Assembly (NCBI GenBank): GCA_001603665.1 | Contig: LUZN01000004.1 | Location: forward strand, 40,314-104,313 | Length of the DNA: 64,000 nucleotides | Reading direction: 5' to 3' | Source: Bacteroidales bacterium Bact_22 | Lineage (GTDB): Bacteria; Bacteroidota; Bacteroidia; Bacteroidales; F082 | Translations under genes and position numbers: made by a program | The notes under the pieces: generated by a model | What the model saw: the letters and a program-made list of their open reading frames with translations, nothing else | Databases searched by the model: none | Told to the model about the DNA's origin: nothing | Shown here: positions 17,078 to 26,052 of the stretch, in pieces | How the letters are laid out: each line of letters begins with the position of its first letter | Numbering within the stretch: position 1 is the first letter of the stretch

Positions 17078-17783
17078 GGATGTCGGTCGACTTCATGTCG
17101 TTGAAGCCGCTGACATGCAGCTTATAATAGGAGATGACCGCCTCGAGCAGCTGACGGCGCTCGTGGTTGGCGATATTCAGACAAAAATCATCAAAGACAT
17201 CGTGGTTGCAGAGGTTAAACAGCAGTTCGCTCTGCCTTGGGTCGGCGACGTAGGTTGAGTTGGAGCCGTCGTGGCGGAAGCAGCCTTCCTCAAGGTCGAA
17301 GATGAAACCTTGTTTATAATTGCTTACGTTAGGCGAAAAACCTAAGAAATCGCTAAGTTTTACTGCAAATTTCAATGGAAAATCGGCACAGTTGCCTGTC
17401 GTATTATCGAGATGTGTCAACGCATCGTGTATAAAGGCGAAGAGCTCGAGGTCGGTCTCCGAATCCTGAATGGTTTTCGACAGCAATTCGCAGAGAAACA
17501 GCACTATGGCGTTCTTATTTATATTAATAGGTATATCCTGATAGGCGTATTCTATGCCGGCTTCCTTGAGATAACCCAACTCGCCGCGTGAGTTGGCGGC
17601 CACTATCTCGAGTAGGGTGAGCGGTTGGAATAAGGCGGCGCGGATCTTGGCGTTTTTGTTGAAGGCACCTTTCACCATGAACGGCTGTAGGCCGTTTTGT
17701 TCGGTTAACAGCTTGACAATCAGACTGTTATCGCCATATCTTATGGCTTTGAAAACGATGGCGCGGGTCTTGTCGGAATTCAT
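17040..17783 (-). CDS. recO: DNA repair protein RecO
   Basis: RecO helps load RecA onto SSB-coated single-stranded DNA in recombinational repair. The N-terminal OB-fold is recognisable (TRAIVFKAIRYGDNSLIVKLLTE within residues 5-28, then GLQPFMVKGAFN) and a helical C-terminal domain follows (GFIFDLEEGCF, ISYYKLHV). Length of 247 residues is normal for Bacteroidota. It lies four bases after porZ on the same strand, a neighbourhood I recall from other Bacteroidota, and ends inside the UpxY-like gene. Confidence 0.92.
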   Translation of the reverse strand: MNSDKTRAIVFKAIRYGDNSLIVKLLTEQNGLQPFMVKGAFNKNAKIRAALFQPLTLLEIVAANSRGELGYLKEAGIEYAYQDIPININKNAIVLFLCELLSKTIQDSETDLELFAFIHDALTHLDNTTGNCADFPLKFAVKLSDFLGFSPNVSNYKQGFIFDLEEGCFRHDGSNSTYVADPRQSELLFNLCNHDVFDDFCLNIANHERRQLLEAVISYYKLHVSGFNDMKSTDILKTVLQSESATR

Positions 17784-17786
17784 TAT

Positions 17787-20066
17787 TTATCGCATGATAA
17801 GTACCTTGGTGGCGTATGTCTCTTTGCCTGTCTCGTCGCTGACGAAGATGAGGTAGATGCCTGGTTCCACCTTGGCTCCATTGATGTCGGTGCAGTCCCA
17901 CACAGCCTGTCCGCCTTGTGCCTGCAGATGTGTCACAAAGGCGCCGTCGGTGGTGGTGATCTTCACCAGTGCGTTGGTGACCAGTCCTTTGATGCCGACG
18001 ATGCCGCTATGCTCGGGCCTGACCGGGTTAGGATACACTATGACGTTGTCGTTTTTCTCTTGTCCGGCCGTGGCAGTGCCTTTGTAGGAGACTATGCCGT
18101 TGTCGGTTGAGAAATAAACGTTGCCGTCGTCGTCGATGGCTATGTCTTTCACGTTGTTTGAGAACAACGGGCTGTTTTCGATTGTGAAATGATGGTAGGT
18201 GGTCTGTCCGTCGTTGGAGGTCTGGATAACGCCGTTGTTGGTGCCGAACCACAGGTTGTTGGCGCCGTCGACAGCTATCGAGAGCACCGACTGTCCTGAG
18301 AGCAGGTAGTCGGCCTGACCTGAGCCGTCGTTACGCGGGATGAGTATCCTCGAGCATGCGTAGGTGTTGTTTTTGAAGATTTTTTTCGAGTCGTAGAACA
18401 AAGCCACGCCGTCGGTGGTGCCTATCCACACTGTGCCGTTGTTGTCGGTGGCGAAGCAGTTGACGCCGTCGCCGGGGAGGTTGCCGGTGGTAGCGTTTTT
18501 GTTGACGGTCTTCACGGTGCCATTATAGAAAACCGTGAGCTCGCCGCCACGTTTGAAAATCCATTTAATGTCGTTTTTGTCGACCATAAGACGTCCGATG
18601 TCTCCGCTGCCGATGTTGTACGACTGCCATGAGCCGTTGCTCTTCCACACCGAGAGCTGTTTGTCGGCACCGCTGTTGGCGATCCACATGTTATTGTTGC
18701 TGTCGAAGTCTAAGCCGGTGATGAAAGTGTAGTGACTGCCCAGCTGCAGCCATGGCACGTTGAAGCCCAGACTGCTGTTGTATCCGCTGTAGACGTTCTT
18801 TACCTTGCCGTTTTTGTAGACAACGAGGCCTTTGCTGTAGGTGGCGAAATAAAGGGTGTTGCTGTCTCGCGGGTCGGCTTGCACCCATATGATGTCGGGA
18901 ATGGTGTCCAAACCAGAGGTGTTCCATCGGTTGATGGACGACCATTTCCATCCGTTGTAGTGCGACAGCCCTTCGCCGCTCCAGGTAGGTGCCCAGGTGC
19001 TGCTGTAGCCGCCAGGGGCGACCCATACGTCGTTGCCTGAAGTGTTGATACTGAATACCTTACTGGTCGATGGGCCGTTGGAGATGACGAAGATATATGA
19101 GCCGTCGTTTTCGATTCGTCCGAGAGAATTGATGCGGGTTCCCGACCAGTAGCAGTTTCTTTTGCTGTCGTAGACGGTCGACTGAGGCGTGATGCCACTC
19201 AACGAGAATATCAACTCTTTGTTTTTGTCGTAAACCCTGATGTCCTGACGGTCTTCGGTCACAATGATCCTGTCATCGCAGACACGCAGCTCTTTGATGA
19301 GACTCTGACTGCCTGGAAGGAAGTAACTACATGATAATGTGTCGGTTATGGCATATAACGTGTCGTTGTCGTAAGTGTTGTCGGAGTAGTTTGCCACGAC
19401 GTAATTATCGAAACACTCAATTTGTGAGAAGTTTATCCTCAGACTTGGCAGTCCGCCGAAACGATGCCATTGCGCGAAGTTGGCGAGATTGGTGTTGTCG
19501 GCTTGAGCATAATAGATGCCTCGCTCTGTCGCTGCGTAAAAGACGCCATTGCACAGAGTTAAGTCGTTGACGTTCAGATATGTACCATTTGGACCGATGA
19601 TGTAGGTGTCTTTCACCTCGTTGCGATCCAAATCGATGACAACGATGCCGAAACTGCAGCAGACATAGGCGTAACAGTCGTTGAAAAATACGTTGTTGAT
19701 GGTCTTGTTACCAAGGATATATTTGTTGTAGATGTCAGGGATGTTGGTCACATTTCCTTGACTGTCAATGACATCGATATTGGTGTTGGTGTATCCTACA
19801 AACATAACATCCTTTGACGGGCTATAGCGCATGATGTTGATGCCCATGTCTGACAATCCGTTGACTTTTGATAAACGGTTGATACTGTTGTCGTTAGTGT
19901 TGAAGTAAAATATACCGTAAGGTGTAGCGGCGTAGATGTTGTCGCGTATGATATCGACGCTGACGACGTTCATGCCTGGCGTGTGAGCCGTCCATTCACC
20001 GATTTTCTGGGCGAAAGATGCAAGGTTTAATGCCAATATGGTTAACAGAAACAGTATTTTTCTCAT
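17787..20066 (-). CDS. porZ: PorZ, type IX secretion system surface component
   Basis: The protein has a signal peptide (residues 1-19, SFAQ), then about 660 residues of two beta-propeller domains with recurring W-I-G/F-G-T-x-x-G-V blades (VWIGTTDGVALF, LWFGTNNGVI), and a C-terminal type A sorting domain beginning VIVYPNPV and ending in a strand-rich GIYLIFVSDETGKETYATKVLI. PorZ works at the cell surface in the T9SS attachment complex, delivering anionic lipopolysaccharide to the sortase-like PorU and itself exported through the system. Length of 759 residues matches PorZ of Porphyromonas. Adjacent recO on the same strand supports the call. The alternative is a two-component-regulator-type propeller protein of other function. 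Confidence 0.85.
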   Translation of the reverse strand: MRKILFLLTILALNLASFAQKIGEWTAHTPGMNVVSVDIIRDNIYAATPYGIFYFNTNDNSINRLSKVNGLSDMGINIMRYSPSKDVMFVGYTNTNIDVIDSQGNVTNIPDIYNKYILGNKTINNVFFNDCYAYVCCSFGIVVIDLDRNEVKDTYIIGPNGTYLNVNDLTLCNGVFYAATERGIYYAQADNTNLANFAQWHRFGGLPSLRINFSQIECFDNYVVANYSDNTYDNDTLYAITDTLSCSYFLPGSQSLIKELRVCDDRIIVTEDRQDIRVYDKNKELIFSLSGITPQSTVYDSKRNCYWSGTRINSLGRIENDGSYIFVISNGPSTSKVFSINTSGNDVWVAPGGYSSTWAPTWSGEGLSHYNGWKWSSINRWNTSGLDTIPDIIWVQADPRDSNTLYFATYSKGLVVYKNGKVKNVYSGYNSSLGFNVPWLQLGSHYTFITGLDFDSNNNMWIANSGADKQLSVWKSNGSWQSYNIGSGDIGRLMVDKNDIKWIFKRGGELTVFYNGTVKTVNKNATTGNLPGDGVNCFATDNNGTVWIGTTDGVALFYDSKKIFKNNTYACSRILIPRNDGSGQADYLLSGQSVLSIAVDGANNLWFGTNNGVIQTSNDGQTTYHHFTIENSPLFSNNVKDIAIDDDGNVYFSTDNGIVSYKGTATAGQEKNDNVIVYPNPVRPEHSGIVGIKGLVTNALVKITTTDGAFVTHLQAQGGQAVWDCTDINGAKVEPGIYLIFVSDETGKETYATKVLIMR

Positions 20067-20086
20067 AGAATAGTGTTTTTAAGAAG

Positions 20087-20158
20087 TACCCTCGCTGGGA
20101 ATCGAACCCAAATCTAAAGTTTAGGAAACTTCCATTCTATCCGTTGAACTACAAGGGC
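20087..20158 (-). tRNA. tRNA-Arg (anticodon CCT)
   Basis: Read on the minus strand, the 72 bases fold as a cloverleaf. The acceptor stem is GCCCTTG with CGAGGGT (with G-U pairs), the D arm has GTTC/GAAT, and the anticodon stem GAAGT/ACTTT closes the loop TTCCTAA with anticodon CCT. The T arm has TTGGG/CCCAG with TTCGATT in the loop. The CCA end is not encoded. It lies 20 bases upstream of porZ on the same strand and has its own -7 element. Confidence 0.93.
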
Positions 20159-20169
20159 ATTTCTGGATG

Positions 20170-20177
20170 CAAAAATA
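20170..20177 (-). promoter_or_regulatory. -7 promoter element for tRNA-Arg (and possibly porZ-recO)
   Basis: On the minus strand this reads TATTTTTG, a match to TAnnTTTG, 11 bases before the mature tRNA. porZ follows the tRNA by 20 bases without a visible separate promoter or terminator. Confidence 0.6.
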
Positions 20178-20219
20178 CGAATTTTTTAAAATAATTGCAC
20201 ATTATATTTCTATATTGTT

Positions 20220-20227
20220 TAAATTTG
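20220..20227 (+). promoter_or_regulatory. -7 promoter element for panC-panD
   Basis: TAAATTTG matches TAnnTTTG. The ATG at 20229 follows it by one base, too close to be within the transcript, so the panC start at 20259 is preferred. Confidence 0.6.
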
Positions 20228-20258
20228 CATGATTTTTAGACTGAATTTGAATAGAAGT

Positions 20259-21104
20259 ATGATTCAAGTTTTTAATTATATCGCTGATCTTCAATCGTTT
20301 TTGAAGGCAAAGCGCGACTCGGGTCTCTCGGTGGGTCTCGTCCCGACCATGGGAGCCCTTCATGAAGGCCATCTTTCATTGATTCGCCGTGCGAAAAAAG
20401 AGAACGACGTGGCTGTCGCAAGTGTGTTTGTGAACCCTGTCCAGTTCAACAATCCTACCGATTTGGAGAAGTATCCGAGAACTCCTGAAAAAGATATTAA
20501 GATGCTCGAAAGTGCAGGCTGTGACGCTGTTTTCATGCCGTCGGTGGAGGAGATGTATCCAACGAAAGTCGAGGATCATTACGACTTCGGCATCATCGAG
20601 CACGTGATGGAAGGCGCATGCCGTCCGGGTCATTTCAACGGCGTGGCGATAGTGGTGCGCAAGCTGTTCGACATAGTGCAGCCCGACAGAGCCTATTTCG
20701 GCGAGAAAGACTTCCAGCAACAGGCGATAATCAGAAAACTTGTGCATGATTACAACATCAATCTCGAAATCGTGCCTTGCGACATCGTCCGTGAGAAAGA
20801 CGGGCTGGCGATGAGCTCGCGTAATATGCGCCTCAACGCCGAGGAACGTGCCATAGCACCTATGATTTACAAGGTGTTGCAGGAGACTGTAGCCAACTAC
20901 GAGACTATGAGTCCGGCCGAGATGAAGGCTCTGGCATTAAAAAAGTATTCAGATATAAAACAATTCGACGTTGAATACGTTGAGATAGCAGACGAGGCTG
21001 ATTTACAAGCCGTCACCGACTGGAAAGACTGCGAACATGCCAGGATTTTCGTGGCATTGCAGCTCGGACCTGTCCGTCTGATTGATAATTTAAGAATTTT
21101 TTAA
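20259..21104 (+). CDS. panC: Pantothenate synthetase
   Basis: This cytoplasmic enzyme joins pantoate and beta-alanine using ATP, the last step of pantothenate synthesis. Landmarks are [15 protein letters not shown] near residues 27-41 with the HxGH nucleotide motif, [28 protein letters not shown] and the KMSKS-like end of the catalytic part (LAMSSRN). From ATG 20259 it has 281 residues, the usual length. The in-frame ATG at 20229 is rejected because it sits against the promoter -7 element. panD starts two bases after the stop. Confidence 0.96.
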   Translation: MIQVFNYIADLQSFLKAKRDSGLSVGLVPTMGALHEGHLSLIRRAKKENDVAVASVFVNPVQFNNPTDLEKYPRTPEKDIKMLESAGCDAVFMPSVEEMYPTKVEDHYDFGIIEHVMEGACRPGHFNGVAIVVRKLFDIVQPDRAYFGEKDFQQQAIIRKLVHDYNINLEIVPCDIVREKDGLAMSSRNMRLNAEERAIAPMIYKVLQETVANYETMSPAEMKALALKKYSDIKQFDVEYVEIADEADLQAVTDWKDCEHARIFVALQLGPVRLIDNLRIF

Positions 21105-21105
21105 G

Positions 21106-21450
21106 ATGAATATCGAAATCCTTAAATCGAAAATACATCGCGCCACCGTTACGCAGGCCGACCTCGACTATATCGGCAGCATCACCATCGACGAAGAACT
21201 TATGGATGCTGTCAATCTCATTGAAAATGAGAAGGTTGACATCTATGACGTCACCAACGGACATCGTCTGCACACCTACGTCATCAAGGGCAAGCGCGGC
21301 AGCGGCGTCATCGGCATCAACGGGGCGGCGGCACATCTCGTGAAGAAAGGCGACCTCGTGATTATAGCTTCTTACGCCTCGATGGACTTTGAAGAGGCCA
21401 AGAAGTTCAAGCCGATGATTATTTTTCCTGACAAAAACAACAAAATTTGA
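21106..21450 (+). CDS. panD: Aspartate 1-decarboxylase proenzyme
   Basis: PanD makes beta-alanine from aspartate and so supplies PanC. The proenzyme cleaves itself between Gly24 and Ser25 (YIGSITID), and Ser25 becomes the pyruvoyl cofactor. Further conserved segments are [14 protein letters not shown] and [19 protein letters not shown]. Length of 114 residues is standard. It overlaps the start of the following membrane protein gene, so the panC-panD-flippase set is one transcript. Confidence 0.97.
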   Translation: MNIEILKSKIHRATVTQADLDYIGSITIDEELMDAVNLIENEKVDIYDVTNGHRLHTYVIKGKRGSGVIGINGAAAHLVKKGDLVIIASYASMDFEEAKKFKPMIIFPDKNNKI

Positions 21451-22430
21451 ATAAAAAAACGTCCAAAACCCTGTGGTATGTAGTCTTCCTGGCATTGGGA
21501 GTGGCTTTGTTATGGTTCAGCTTCCGTAACATCGACCTGTCGCAGCTTTGGACCGATATCAAAGGAGCCAAGTATTCGTGGATGCTTCTGAGTCTGGCAT
21601 GCTTGGCTATCTCGTTGTATTTCAGAGCTTTACGTTGGAATATCCAGATCGAGGCGCTCGGTTACAAGACGAGGGCTTCATCGACTTACGGCGCTGTTTT
21701 GATAGCTTATCTGGCTAACTGTATCTTCCCGAGACTGGGCGAGGTGGTGCGTTGCAGCGTGCTGAAACGTAAGGAAAACATACCATTCGACAAGACCTTA
21801 GGCTCAGTGATTTCTGAACGAATCATCGACTTGCTGGTGCTTTTCTTGCTGGCGTTTTTGGTTATCGTCTTCCAATGGAAACTTTTGGGCAGTTTGATTA
21901 CATCGTGGATGGTACCTCTTGTTAACAAGCTGATAAACAATGTGCTACTTGGAATAATAGTAATCGTTGCCGGCATTGTTTTTATCATTTTTTTGGTAAA
22001 AATAATCAGAAAAAACAAAAAAATTGCTTCGCTGTGGCATGGTTTCATAGATGGAATAAAGTCGGTTGTCACCATGAAGAAAAAATGGCGTTTCATCCTT
22101 TATACGCTGGCAGTTTGGGGATTTTACGTTCTGATGACATGGCTGCCGTTCTACATGCTGGCTGAGACGAGTCACTTGGGTGTCGTCGAGGCGGTGACGT
22201 TGCTTGGAATTGCGACCATGGGAATAGTGGCGCCGATTCCTGGAGGCATCGGGACATATCATTTCATCGCAATAACTTTGCTGAGCGGCTTTTATGGCAT
22301 TTCAGAGCAGGTAGCGGGCTCATTCGCCGCCATCAACCATGGCTCGCAGATGATATTTTACCTCATCACTGGCATCTTGGCCTACGTGGTGATGTTCTTT
22401 TTTGACAAAAGAAAACCTATAAACAATTGA
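21447..22430 (+). CDS. Flippase-like membrane protein (YbhN/UPF0104, MprF-type transmembrane family)
   Basis: About eight hydrophobic segments span this 327-residue protein, starting with residues 9-27. Family marks are [13 protein letters not shown] near residue 61, [17 protein letters not shown] near 88-104 (the conserved N/F-P-R-x-G-E-x-x-R segment), [10 protein letters not shown], and [11 protein letters not shown] near residue 266. This is the lysylphosphatidylglycerol-synthase transmembrane/flippase-like family, which moves lipids or lipid-linked molecules across the inner membrane; the substrate here is unknown. The start is a TTG (21447) overlapping the panD stop by four bases. The RfaE2-type gene follows directly. 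Confidence 0.85.
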   Translation: MNKKTSKTLWYVVFLALGVALLWFSFRNIDLSQLWTDIKGAKYSWMLLSLACLAISLYFRALRWNIQIEALGYKTRASSTYGAVLIAYLANCIFPRLGEVVRCSVLKRKENIPFDKTLGSVISERIIDLLVLFLLAFLVIVFQWKLLGSLITSWMVPLVNKLINNVLLGIIVIVAGIVFIIFLVKIIRKNKKIASLWHGFIDGIKSVVTMKKKWRFILYTLAVWGFYVLMTWLPFYMLAETSHLGVVEAVTLLGIATMGIVAPIPGGIGTYHFIAITLLSGFYGISEQVAGSFAAINHGSQMIFYLITGILAYVVMFFFDKRKPINN

Positions 22431-22432
22431 TT

Positions 22433-22918
22433 ATGAATCACTTCGAAAAGATAAACAACAAGTTCCTTGATGGAGAGAAGCTCGAAAAGTGGCTTGAGGA
22501 TTGCAGGAAAAACGGCAAGAAAATCGTTTTTTCGAATGGCTGTTTCGACATTTTGCACCGCGGTCACGTGGAGTATTTGTCGAAGGCGGCAGCTTTCGGC
22601 GATGTGATGGTGATCGGACTGAATACCGATGCCTCTGTCAGACGCTTGAAAGGACCGTCGCGCCCTGTAAACGATGAAAAGGCTCGAGCGTTTGTCCTCG
22701 CCGGCCTCGAATGCGTGACCGCGGTGGTGCTTTTCGATGAAGATACCCCTTACAACTTGATAAAGACCGTCCAGCCTGATGTCTTGGTGAAAGGCAGCGA
22801 CTACAAGCCGGAAAACATCGTCGGATATGACATTGTAACCGCCAAAGGAGGCAAGGTGGTGACAGTTGACTTGGTCGAAGGGTTCTCGACCACAGGAATT
22901 ATTAATAAAATCAAATGA
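22433..22918 (+). CDS. rfaE2: D-glycero-beta-D-manno-heptose 1-phosphate adenylyltransferase (RfaE2 / HldE C-terminal type)
   Basis: The nucleotidyltransferase motif NGCFDILHRGH (residues about 36-46) and VLVKGSDYKPENIVG are those of the enzyme that adenylylates heptose 1-phosphate, a step in making ADP-heptose for lipopolysaccharide core. The protein is 161 residues from ATG 22433; the kinase half found in fused HldE is not attached. An upstream TTG at 22427 is possible but overlaps the previous gene's stop. Its TGA stop is the first three bases of a dispersed palindromic repeat copy. Confidence 0.9.
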   Translation: MNHFEKINNKFLDGEKLEKWLEDCRKNGKKIVFSNGCFDILHRGHVEYLSKAAAFGDVMVIGLNTDASVRRLKGPSRPVNDEKARAFVLAGLECVTAVVLFDEDTPYNLIKTVQPDVLVKGSDYKPENIVGYDIVTAKGGKVVTVDLVEGFSTTGIINKIK

Positions 22919-22950
22919 GATTCCTCGCCCCTTCGGGGCTCGGAATGACA
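22916..22950 (-). repeat. Dispersed palindromic repeat, left copy (inverted)
   Basis: TGAGATTCCTCGCCCC, then TTCGGGGCTCGGAATGACA, is a reverse-oriented copy of the repeat at 5904-5930 and 23040-23072. Its GCCCC/GGGGC centre forms a hairpin with a TTC-type loop. The first TGA is the rfaE2 stop codon. Confidence 0.75.
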
Positions 22951-22970
22951 AAATCAACACGACAAAATTA

Positions 22971-23018
22971 GCGCGGCATGCGAGATCTTACTGATTTGTA
23001 AGAACAATCATGCCGCGC
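22971..23018. repeat. Long nested hairpin between two inverted repeat copies
   Basis: GCGCGGCATG (22971-22980) pairs exactly with CATGCCGCGC (23009-23018). Inside it TCTTAC (22986-22991) pairs with GTAAGA (22998-23003 region). The hairpin sits between convergent genes and has no T run, so it could act as a transcription barrier, a structured RNA, or a mobile palindromic unit rather than a classic terminator. Confidence 0.75.
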
Positions 23019-23039
23019 CATGTTGTTAATAATATAAAT

Positions 23040-23072
23040 TGTCATTCCGAGCACATAGTGCGAGGAATCTCA
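23040..23072 (+). repeat. Dispersed palindromic repeat, right copy
   Basis: TGTCATTCCGAGCACATAGT followed by GCGAGGAATCTCA is the mirror of the copy at 22916-22950. Its last bases TCA give the TGA stop of the minus-strand methyltransferase gene. Confidence 0.75.
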
Positions 23073-24263
23073 ATCTATTTGTAAAACCAATCCCTTTAGG
23101 TATGCTCCTTCGGGGTGGTAGATGTTAATCGGATGATCTTCCGGTTGAGATAATTGATACAAAATCTTTGCTTTTCTTCCAGTCTCTATTGCGGCTGCCA
23201 TCACTATGCTCTGAAATTGTGCCTTGTCGACAGCCTGCGAGCAGCTGAACGTGAACAGAAGACCGCCGGCGTTTATCTTTCGGATCGCTTCTTTGTTTAT
23301 GAATTTGTAACCCTGCAGTCCGCGGTGCAGCGACTTATGATTTTTCGCAAACGCCGGCGGGTCGAGGATTATCAGATCGTATTGGTTTTCAGGCATGTTT
23401 TGCAGGTAGAGCTTGGCGTCTTCGACGAGACTCGGGTTGTTTTCGGTTGAAAAACCATTCAACTCAATGTTTTTCTCGCAAATCTCGATGGCTTTTTTAG
23501 AGCAGTCGACCGAAACCACCTGTTTTGCGCCGCCTTGCAATGCTGTGACGGAGAAGCCTCCGGTGTAGCAGAAGGTGTTCAAAACGGTGCGGTCTTTTGA
23601 AAGTCGGCGAACCAAGTCGCGGTTAAAACGCTGGTCGAGGAAGAAACCTGTCTTCTGTCCTGCCTCCCAGTCGATAAGGAACTTCGAGTCGTTTTCGAGC
23701 ACGAAATCCTCGCATTTTCCGCCAAGAAGATACCCGTCGTCGACAGCATCCTTTCCCATGCGCTGCATGGCTTCTGAGCTTTTGTTGTAGATAGCTTCAA
23801 TCTTCAGCTCAGGAATCGCTTCCAACGCTTTTGCTATCGCATTGACATTCAATGCCATGCCTTCAGTCTGGGCTTGGATGACGGCGGTCTTGCCATAGAT
23901 GTCGACAATCAATCCCGGGAGGCCGTCGCCTTCGGAGTGGACGAGACGGAAGCAGTTGGTATGCGGATTGCCGATGAATCCGATGGCTTTGCGAGTCTCG
24001 AAGGCAGCATTGAGCTTTTCCTGCCAGAACATCGCGCCGATTTTGGTGTTTTCAAACGAAAGCAGTTTAATGGCTATGTTGCCGGCCTCGCAGAAACCGG
24101 TGCCGATAACCTCGTCGTGCGAGTTTGTAACAGTCACTATATCACCGGCTTGCAGGTTAGGAGCGGCTTTTGCGATGGCGCCCGAGAATATCCACGGATG
24201 GAAACGTTTCACGGCATCGTCTTTGCCTTCACGAAGCTTGATAACAGGATATAACGGATTCAT
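23070..24263 (-). CDS. rlmI: Class I 23S rRNA (cytosine-5) methyltransferase, RlmI family
   Basis: An N-terminal PUA domain (residues about 1-75, HPWIFSGAI, then GDIVTVTNSHDEVIGTG) precedes a Rossmann methyltransferase domain with VLNTFCYTGGFSVTAL as the SAM motif I and LIILDPPAFAK as motif IV. FTFSCSQ carries the catalytic Cys near residue 345. This layout is that of RlmI, which methylates C1962 of 23S rRNA. From ATG 24263 the length is 397 residues. A TTG six bases upstream is less likely. It follows the Ig-like lipoprotein gene by six bases. Its stop codon is supplied by a palindromic repeat. Confidence 0.9.
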   Translation of the reverse strand: MNPLYPVIKLREGKDDAVKRFHPWIFSGAIAKAAPNLQAGDIVTVTNSHDEVIGTGFCEAGNIAIKLLSFENTKIGAMFWQEKLNAAFETRKAIGFIGNPHTNCFRLVHSEGDGLPGLIVDIYGKTAVIQAQTEGMALNVNAIAKALEAIPELKIEAIYNKSSEAMQRMGKDAVDDGYLLGGKCEDFVLENDSKFLIDWEAGQKTGFFLDQRFNRDLVRRLSKDRTVLNTFCYTGGFSVTALQGGAKQVVSVDCSKKAIEICEKNIELNGFSTENNPSLVEDAKLYLQNMPENQYDLIILDPPAFAKNHKSLHRGLQGYKFINKEAIRKINAGGLLFTFSCSQAVDKAQFQSIVMAAAIETGRKAKILYQLSQPEDHPINIYHPEGAYLKGLVLQID

Positions 24264-24269
24264 TTTCAA

Positions 24270-26048
24270 TTAGTTTTCAATTTTCCAAGGCTCGTCGAGG
24301 TCGATGTCCCAGTTGGCGCGCACCTCGAGGATGTTCTGGTAAAACACAATCTTCTCAGCCTGCAGTCTCTTGGTGAAGCTACCCGGACTCCATACGCCGT
24401 TGGCGTCGAGGTCGATGGTGGCCTTGAGCTTGTATTTGCCTGGGTCAAGATACTCGAAAGCAAGCTCTTCTGTCTTGGTAACTATCTGAGTGTCAATGGT
24501 TTTGCCATTTTCGGTTGTCAGCTCGATTATGACCTGAGGCACGTTTGCAGGAATCTCCACGGTGAGGTAGATGTTGCCGAATGCCGACTCTTCCTGCACG
24601 CTGAAAGCGGTCTTGATGGTGTCGTTGGTGTATCCGCGAGCTCCGAAGAAAACCGAGTCGGGGATGACGACCTGATATTTGTTTTCCGGTTTTAAATCGT
24701 TGACAATCTGATACTTAAAGCCGTAATTATCGAGTTTCTCAAATTGTTGTTTGCGGTATGTCGTGTCGTTGTTTTCGACAAACAGCATCGAGTCGGGCTG
24801 GTTGACCTTCACAATCGGCTCGTTGAACACGAAGATAAGCGGCTGCTCGGGCTTGAGTTTGTTGCCTTTGATGTTGTTTTTCAGCACAAGGCGTTTCACG
24901 GCATTCTCGTCCTGGCGGCGCCTTCTGCGTGATACGTTTTCGCGCGGCTTCAGGCTGAAATGTGTGGTGTCGCTGATCTTTACGCCATCGTTGATGCTGA
25001 TCCAAAGGCTGTCTTTGCAAGGCGTGAAGTACCACAAAACAGTGTCTTGGCGCATCGAGTATACAGGCGTTATGTTGAAGGTGTCGGGGAGTGACTCGAG
25101 AGCGTTGATGCTGACATTCGAGGCTGGGTAACGGAACACGAAGCGTAACAGACCCTCTTCGACAAGCTCTTTTTTAAATAATTTCTGAACCGAATCTTCC
25201 TGAATGAAAGAATAAAGCACATAAGAAGGATAATCAGGTTTTTTCACCTCAAAAACAGAATCGACAGAAATCAATATCGAATCATTTGTCGCTATCGAAT
25301 CGTTTTTAATTGTATCAATAACAGGTTTGGTAATTATCAGATTATCAATATAATAAGGCTTTATTAAATCTGTACAGAATGCGATTTCTTCATTCGGAAG
25401 GTCGTAAATGAGATTTGAATTGGCATCTTTCAGAGCAAAAACCAAATAATCCTTATCGGCTAGTCCCGAAAACTCAAACACACCTTGTTTGTCGGTCGTG
25501 GTGATGTAGTTCGGCTTCACTTTATATGGAAGCGAATCGAGTGTAACTGATTCATTATCATCAGAATACAATCCTACAATCATGCCGTCCATTGGTGTCA
25601 ATGCTGAAGCTGAAATCACTTTTCCTTTCAGTGAAAGCGAGTCGATGCTAGCACCAGTCGAGAAGTTGAAGGTGTAGCCTTTGAAGATATTTCCTTCGTG
25701 CAGATCCTTGATGGCATCGCCGAAGTTGATGGAGTATGTTGTGTTGGGTTGCAATGGTTCTTCAAACTTGATAATCAACGTTTTACCACTTGTGCGATAT
25801 GTGGGTTTCTTGCTTACAGGAGGCGAAATCAGCACGTTATTTGTAGGGTTGTTGAGCGTCACAAACTCGTCGAAGGTGAGGTGAATCGTCTTGCCTGTAA
25901 ACCCCGTCGAGTTGTTGGCAGGCGACGCCTCGAGCACCACCGGCGACTTGGTGTCTTTCGGACCGCCTGAAGGCATTACCACATTGGCGCATCCGACAAG
26001 CAGAAAGGCGACCGCTATGACCGTTATTATCCTTGCACAAATTTTCAT
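24270..26048 (-). CDS. Ig-like domain lipoprotein of unknown function
   Basis: From the ATG at 26048 this is a 592-residue lipoprotein with lipobox LVGC at Cys20, followed by MPSGGPKDTKSP. Residues of about 30-125 form a bacterial Ig-like domain of the SbsA type (TIHLTFDEFV, LKPNTTY-like LQPNTTYSINFGDAI). This N-terminal arrangement is frequent in Bacteroidota surface or periplasmic lipoproteins. The remainder is beta-rich with a carboxypeptidase-regulatory-like segment near 150-215. An ATG eight codons upstream (26072) is rejected because it precedes the promoter -7 element, which itself ends only four bases before the chosen start. Confidence 0.8.
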   Translation of the reverse strand: MKICARIITVIAVAFLLVGCANVVMPSGGPKDTKSPVVLEASPANNSTGFTGKTIHLTFDEFVTLNNPTNNVLISPPVSKKPTYRTSGKTLIIKFEEPLQPNTTYSINFGDAIKDLHEGNIFKGYTFNFSTGASIDSLSLKGKVISASALTPMDGMIVGLYSDDNESVTLDSLPYKVKPNYITTTDKQGVFEFSGLADKDYLVFALKDANSNLIYDLPNEEIAFCTDLIKPYYIDNLIITKPVIDTIKNDSIATNDSILISVDSVFEVKKPDYPSYVLYSFIQEDSVQKLFKKELVEEGLLRFVFRYPASNVSINALESLPDTFNITPVYSMRQDTVLWYFTPCKDSLWISINDGVKISDTTHFSLKPRENVSRRRRRQDENAVKRLVLKNNIKGNKLKPEQPLIFVFNEPIVKVNQPDSMLFVENNDTTYRKQQFEKLDNYGFKYQIVNDLKPENKYQVVIPDSVFFGARGYTNDTIKTAFSVQEESAFGNIYLTVEIPANVPQVIIELTTENGKTIDTQIVTKTEELAFEYLDPGKYKLKATIDLDANGVWSPGSFTKRLQAEKIVFYQNILEVRANWDIDLDEPWKIEN

Positions 26049-26052
26049 GATG

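Noticed and set aside
22382..22960. Minus-strand open frame of 192 codons starting in the palindromic repeat
   Set aside because: Its first residues are the translated repeat, and the rest is antisense to rfaE2.
22971..23018. Classic Rho-independent terminator
   Set aside because: The stem is strong, but no T run follows on either strand, so I list it as a structured repeat instead.
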